A DNA stretch of 17,171 nt from DASYTH01 sp036002505 (GTDB lineage Bacteria; Actinomycetota; Actinomycetes; Mycobacteriales; Pseudonocardiaceae). The position numbers were made by a program, and so were the translations under genes. Location of the stretch: NCBI RefSeq assembly GCF_036002505.1, contig NZ_DASYTH010000488.1:1-17171 (forward strand). The letters run 5' to 3'. The notes beneath the pieces were generated by a model. That model did no database searches, was not told the origin of the DNA, and saw only the letters and a program-made list of their open reading frames with translations. Of this stretch, positions 15,435 through 17,171 are shown piece by piece. Every line of letters starts with the position of its first letter. The first letter of the stretch is position 1.

Positions 15435-16034
15435 TTAGGGGATGGCCTGCCCCGCGCGGCGGCGGCGGAGCAGCAGGACCAGCACCACGATCAGGATCAG
15501 TACGAGCGCGCCGACCACCCAGGGCCACCAGACCGTGCCGGAACTGGTGCCCGCGGCCGCCGTGGTGCCGGCCTGGGTCGTGGTCGTCGGTGCCGTGGTG
15601 GTCGTCGTCGTGGTCGTGGTGGGCGGCGCAGTGGTCGTGGTGACCGGTGGGGCCACGGCCGCGGCGGTCAGCGTGAACTTCAGGTTGCTGTTGGTCACGT
15701 CGCCGTCGTCGGCGACCACCCGGTAGGCCACGGTGTAGGCACCGGCCGCGGTGGGCTTGAGCGGAACGGTCGCGGTCGGGCCGTTCAGCTGCGCCGGGCC
15801 GGCGGCGGCGTTCGCCCCGTCCGGGCCGGTGACCGTGATCGTCGTCTTCCCCTGGATGAGCGCCTCGGCGAAGGTCAGCACCACCGCGGCCGGCGCGGTG
15901 TCGAGCGTGGCGCCGCCGGCCGGGTTGCTGGACTTGAGCTCGTTGTGCGCCGCGGCGGGCAGAGCGCCGGCCAGCAGCACGCCGAGCACGACGGCGAGCA
16001 GGATGCCACCGGCACGGATCACACGGACGGCCAT
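15435..16034 (-). CDS. copC: CopC-domain copper resistance protein, membrane-anchored
   Basis: This is a 199-residue protein from the second of two close ATGs (16034), which has GGAAGG seven nt upstream; the ATG at 16040 is too close to it. A signal peptide ends PAAA, so the mature protein starts with His30 (HNELKSSNPAGGATL), the N-terminal copper ligand of CopC proteins. The domain runs to about residue 123, followed by a Thr-rich linker (131-158), one membrane helix (about 169-189) and a basic tail. It would hold Cu(II) outside the membrane. The usual DGH ligand pair near the end of the domain reads DGD here (Asp110-Gly-Asp112), so the second His is replaced. The linker DNA is a simple gtggt/cgtcg-type repeat on the plus strand. 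The gene is just upstream of copA and divergent from a sigma gene. Confidence 0.9.
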   Translation of the reverse strand: MAVRVIRAGGILLAVVLGVLLAGALPAAAHNELKSSNPAGGATLDTAPAAVVLTFAEALIQGKTTITVTGPDGANAAAGPAQLNGPTATVPLKPTAAGAYTVAYRVVADDGDVTNSNLKFTLTAAAVAPPVTTTTAPPTTTTTTTTTAPTTTTQAGTTAAAGTSSGTVWWPWVVGALVLILIVVLVLLLRRRRAGQAIP

Positions 16035-16100
16035 CAGCATGCCTTCCACTTCGGGCGAGGAGGGGCCACACGGTACCGGGCAGAACCGCACACTGAGGCA

Positions 16101-16127
16101 GTCGCACTTTAGGAGGATTCTGGTTCC
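16101..16127 (-). promoter_or_regulatory. Candidate ECF-type promoter of copC
   Basis: On the minus strand GGAAC (16127-16123) and CGAC (16104-16101) are 18 nt apart, one more than at the related sites. The site is about 67 nt before the copC ATG. Confidence 0.38.
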
Positions 16128-16148
16128 TAGGAGTAACACGGGTTTCCT

Positions 16149-16173
16149 GAACCACACCGGGGTCCGTTACGTT
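16149..16173 (+). promoter_or_regulatory. Candidate ECF-type promoter of the second sigma gene
   Basis: GAAC (16149-16152), 17 nt and CGTT (16170-16173) lie before the sigma gene. The CGTT begins 13 nt before the ATG at 16183, exactly as at the anti-sigma gene, and there is no Shine-Dalgarno sequence. This suggests a leaderless mRNA and possible autoregulation. Confidence 0.5.
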
Positions 16174-16182
16174 GTCGTCACT

Positions 16183-16755
16183 ATGAGCAGCCTCGCACCG
16201 ACCGACGCCGACATCACCCAGTGGGCACTGGCGGCCGGCCGCGGCGACCGCCCCGCCCTCGAACGGTTCGTCCAGGCCACCCAGCGCGACGTGTGGCGGT
16301 TCGTGGCGCACCTGGCGCACACCCGGCTCGCCGACGACCTCACCCAGGAGACCTACCTGCGGGCCCTCGGCAGCCTGCCCCGGTTCCAGGGCCGCTCCAC
16401 CGCCCGCACGTGGCTGCTCGCCATCGCCCGCCGCGTCGTCGTCGACCACATCCGCACCACCCGGACCCGCCCCCGGCACGCCGACACCGCCGACTGGCAG
16501 ACCGCCGCCGAGCACACCCAGCCCGCCAACACCCCCGGCATCGACGACGCCGTCGCCCTCGACCAGCTCATCAACACCCTCGACCCCGACCGCCGCGAGG
16601 CCTTCCTGCTCACCCAGACCTTCGGCCTCCCCTACGCCGACGCCGCCGCCATCTGCCGCTGCCCGGTCGGCACCATCCGCTCCCGGGTGGCCCGCGCCCG
16701 CGACGACCTCATCGCCGCCCTGCACGGCACCGACCACCCCCGCAAGGCGATCTAG
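16183..16755 (+). CDS. Second SigC-like ECF/sigma-70 family sigma factor
   Basis: This is a 190-residue protein. The ATG at 16183 starts MSSLAPTDADITQWAL and has no ribosome site but a well-placed candidate promoter. Region 2 contains RFVQATQRDVWRFVAHLAH, then DDLTQETYLRALGSLPRF, then TARTWLLAIARRVVVDHIR. Region 4 contains LTQTFGLPYADAAAICRCPV, then GTIRSRVARARDDL, with the recognition helix intact. It is clearly paralogous to the sigma factor at 12448-13029 and resembles M. tuberculosis SigC. It diverges from copC. Its stop codon TAG uses the TA target and first base of an adjacent IS630-type element, so the native C-terminus may have been a few residues longer. The zf-HC2 protein at 11114 is a plausible anti-sigma partner. 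Confidence 0.9.
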   Translation: MSSLAPTDADITQWALAAGRGDRPALERFVQATQRDVWRFVAHLAHTRLADDLTQETYLRALGSLPRFQGRSTARTWLLAIARRVVVDHIRTTRTRPRHADTADWQTAAEHTQPANTPGIDDAVALDQLINTLDPDRREAFLLTQTFGLPYADAAAICRCPVGTIRSRVARARDDLIAALHGTDHPRKAI

Positions 16756-16815
16756 TGTCCTGCGCCTGACGTTTGTCGCCTAAGTGGTCGGTTTCGGAAG
16801 TTCTTCGTGGGTTGA

Positions 16816-17037
16816 TCATGCGGCGGATGGAAGGTCGGCGCTGCCCTGCTGTTGTTCGTGCTGGCTGATCCGGATGAGGAGGTCGTGTAGGTCGGTGCGG
16901 GTGAACTTCCACCGGAACGGTTTTGCGGTGGCGTTGTAGCGTTGCTCGAACGCGGCGAGCTGCTGCTCGACTTCGTCCAGGTTGGTGAAGTCGTTGGGAG
17001 ACACCACTTTTCGTTGCACAACCGAGAAGTAGATCTC
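16816..17037 (-). pseudogene. IS630-family transposase, 3' exon
   Basis: The frame reads EIYFSVVQRKVVSPNDF, then LAAFEQRYNATAKPF, then RWKFTRTDLHDLL. This is the C-terminal end of IS630-type DDE transposases, where the catalytic Glu region (WLNQ-x-E) immediately precedes this block. The Glu codon at 17037-17035 is the first codon after the intron splice site, in frame. Upstream residues encoded across 17038-17133 are intron sequence, not transposase. If the intron splices, the transposase could be restored, so this may be an interrupted exon rather than a dead gene. The stop is TGA at 16816-16818. Confidence 0.8.
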
Positions 17038-17171
17038 GTCGGGTAGCGAGGACGCGTTGCCGCGCCCCCGCCCCCTCAGAACCGGCCATGCCCGTTTCCG
17101 AGCAACCGGCTCAAGCAAGCCTCGAAGGCTCACAGGCAGTCAGAAGTGCTGTGCCCGTTGCTGTTGCCGGT
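17038..17171 (-). ncRNA. Group II intron, 3' end (domains V and VI)
   Basis: On the minus strand, 17112-17079 forms a 34-nt domain V. It starts GAGCCGG, has a GAAA tetraloop flanked by CTCG/CGGG, a two-base bulge (A24, U25) and ends GCCGGTTC, with the AGC triad at positions 2-4. The next 41 nt form a domain VI hairpin with a GCAA tetraloop. An unpaired A (plus position 17044) sits 7 nt from the predicted 3' end CTACCCGAC. The intron body and any reverse transcriptase gene lie beyond the right edge. The UUCG-capped hairpin near 17120-17135 is probably the end of domain IV. Confidence 0.82.

Larger units (their letters stand above)
16755..17171 (-). mobile_element. IS630-family insertion sequence interrupted by a group II intron (partial)
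   Basis: The element end begins GTGTCCTGCGCCTGACG directly after a TA dinucleotide (16753-16754), the usual IS630/Tc1-type target. The transposase 3' end lies inside it on the minus strand. From 17038 rightwards the transposase sequence is replaced by the 3' end of a group II intron. The other IS end and the rest of the intron are beyond the window, so the TA duplication cannot be confirmed. Confidence 0.7.

Noticed and set aside
15580..15640. gtggtcgtcg-type simple repeat as a regulatory or CRISPR-like repeat
   Set aside because: It encodes the Thr-rich linker of the CopC protein and has no regular spacer structure.
15346..16737. In-frame upstream extension of copA to give over 1200 residues
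   Set aside because: The extension crosses copC in another frame and is antisense to the second sigma gene; copA has a strong ribosome site at 15345.
17079..17112. Domain V hairpin as an ordinary terminator
   Set aside because: The 34-nt length, AGC triad, GAAA tetraloop, two-base bulge and following branch-point hairpin fit a group II intron much better.
16816..17133. A single 105-residue transposase ORF
   Set aside because: Residues encoded right of 17037 come from the group II intron domains V and VI; only the part from the Glu codon is transposase.

Overview
The window is high-GC DNA from an actinobacterium. The evidence is the strong G/C third-position bias, GTG and TTG starts, SigC-type sigma factors, a twin set of Sec-secreted proteins and leaderless-looking promoters. 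A recurring gtcca-N3-tggac word inside genes makes me lean towards Pseudonocardiales or a relative, but that is only a guess. No tRNA, rRNA or CRISPR array was seen.

Left third (1-8736): a secretome island. Four long genes encode exported proteins. Three have Asp-box (BNR) beta-propeller repeats: 1-2362 minus (runs off the left edge), 2573-4015 plus and 7009-8736 minus. The fourth (5224-6858 minus) is a secreted protein without clear Asp boxes. A small lipoprotein (4086-4655) and a ribbon-helix-helix-like protein (4772-5173) lie between them. Long perfect hairpins separate most of these genes. Upstream of 8736 are two identical palindromic operator-like sites exactly 30 bp apart.

Middle (8994-12460): a gene graveyard. 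Reading leftwards on the minus strand, a FabH (ketosynthase III) N-terminus is joined to an FcoT-type thioesterase fragment. That is joined to the C-terminal half of a FecCD permease, then to a FecE-type ATPase with a one-base frameshift, then to a 48-residue membrane peptide ending in NPHGH. To the right are an apparently intact zinc-finger (zf-HC2) membrane anti-sigma factor, a sigma-factor fragment that has lost part of its recognition helix, a CHRD-domain fragment and a frameshifted methyltransferase fragment.

Right third (12448-16755): a copper homeostasis block. It holds copC and copA, both on the minus strand, followed by a SigC-like sigma factor, with a second SigC-like sigma factor divergent from copC. 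Four starts (anti-sigma, copA, copC, second sigma) are preceded by a shared ECF-like motif, GGGAAC or GAAC, then 17-18 nt, then CGAC or CGTT. In the anti-sigma and second-sigma genes this motif sits at exactly the same distance from the start codon. I infer a copper- or envelope-responsive sigma/anti-sigma regulon.

Right edge (16755-17171): an IS630-family insertion whose end supplies the last base of the second sigma factor's stop codon. The transposase gene is itself interrupted by a group II intron. Only the 3' end of the intron is in the window, but it shows a 34-nt domain V and a domain VI with a bulged branch-point A seven bases from the splice site.
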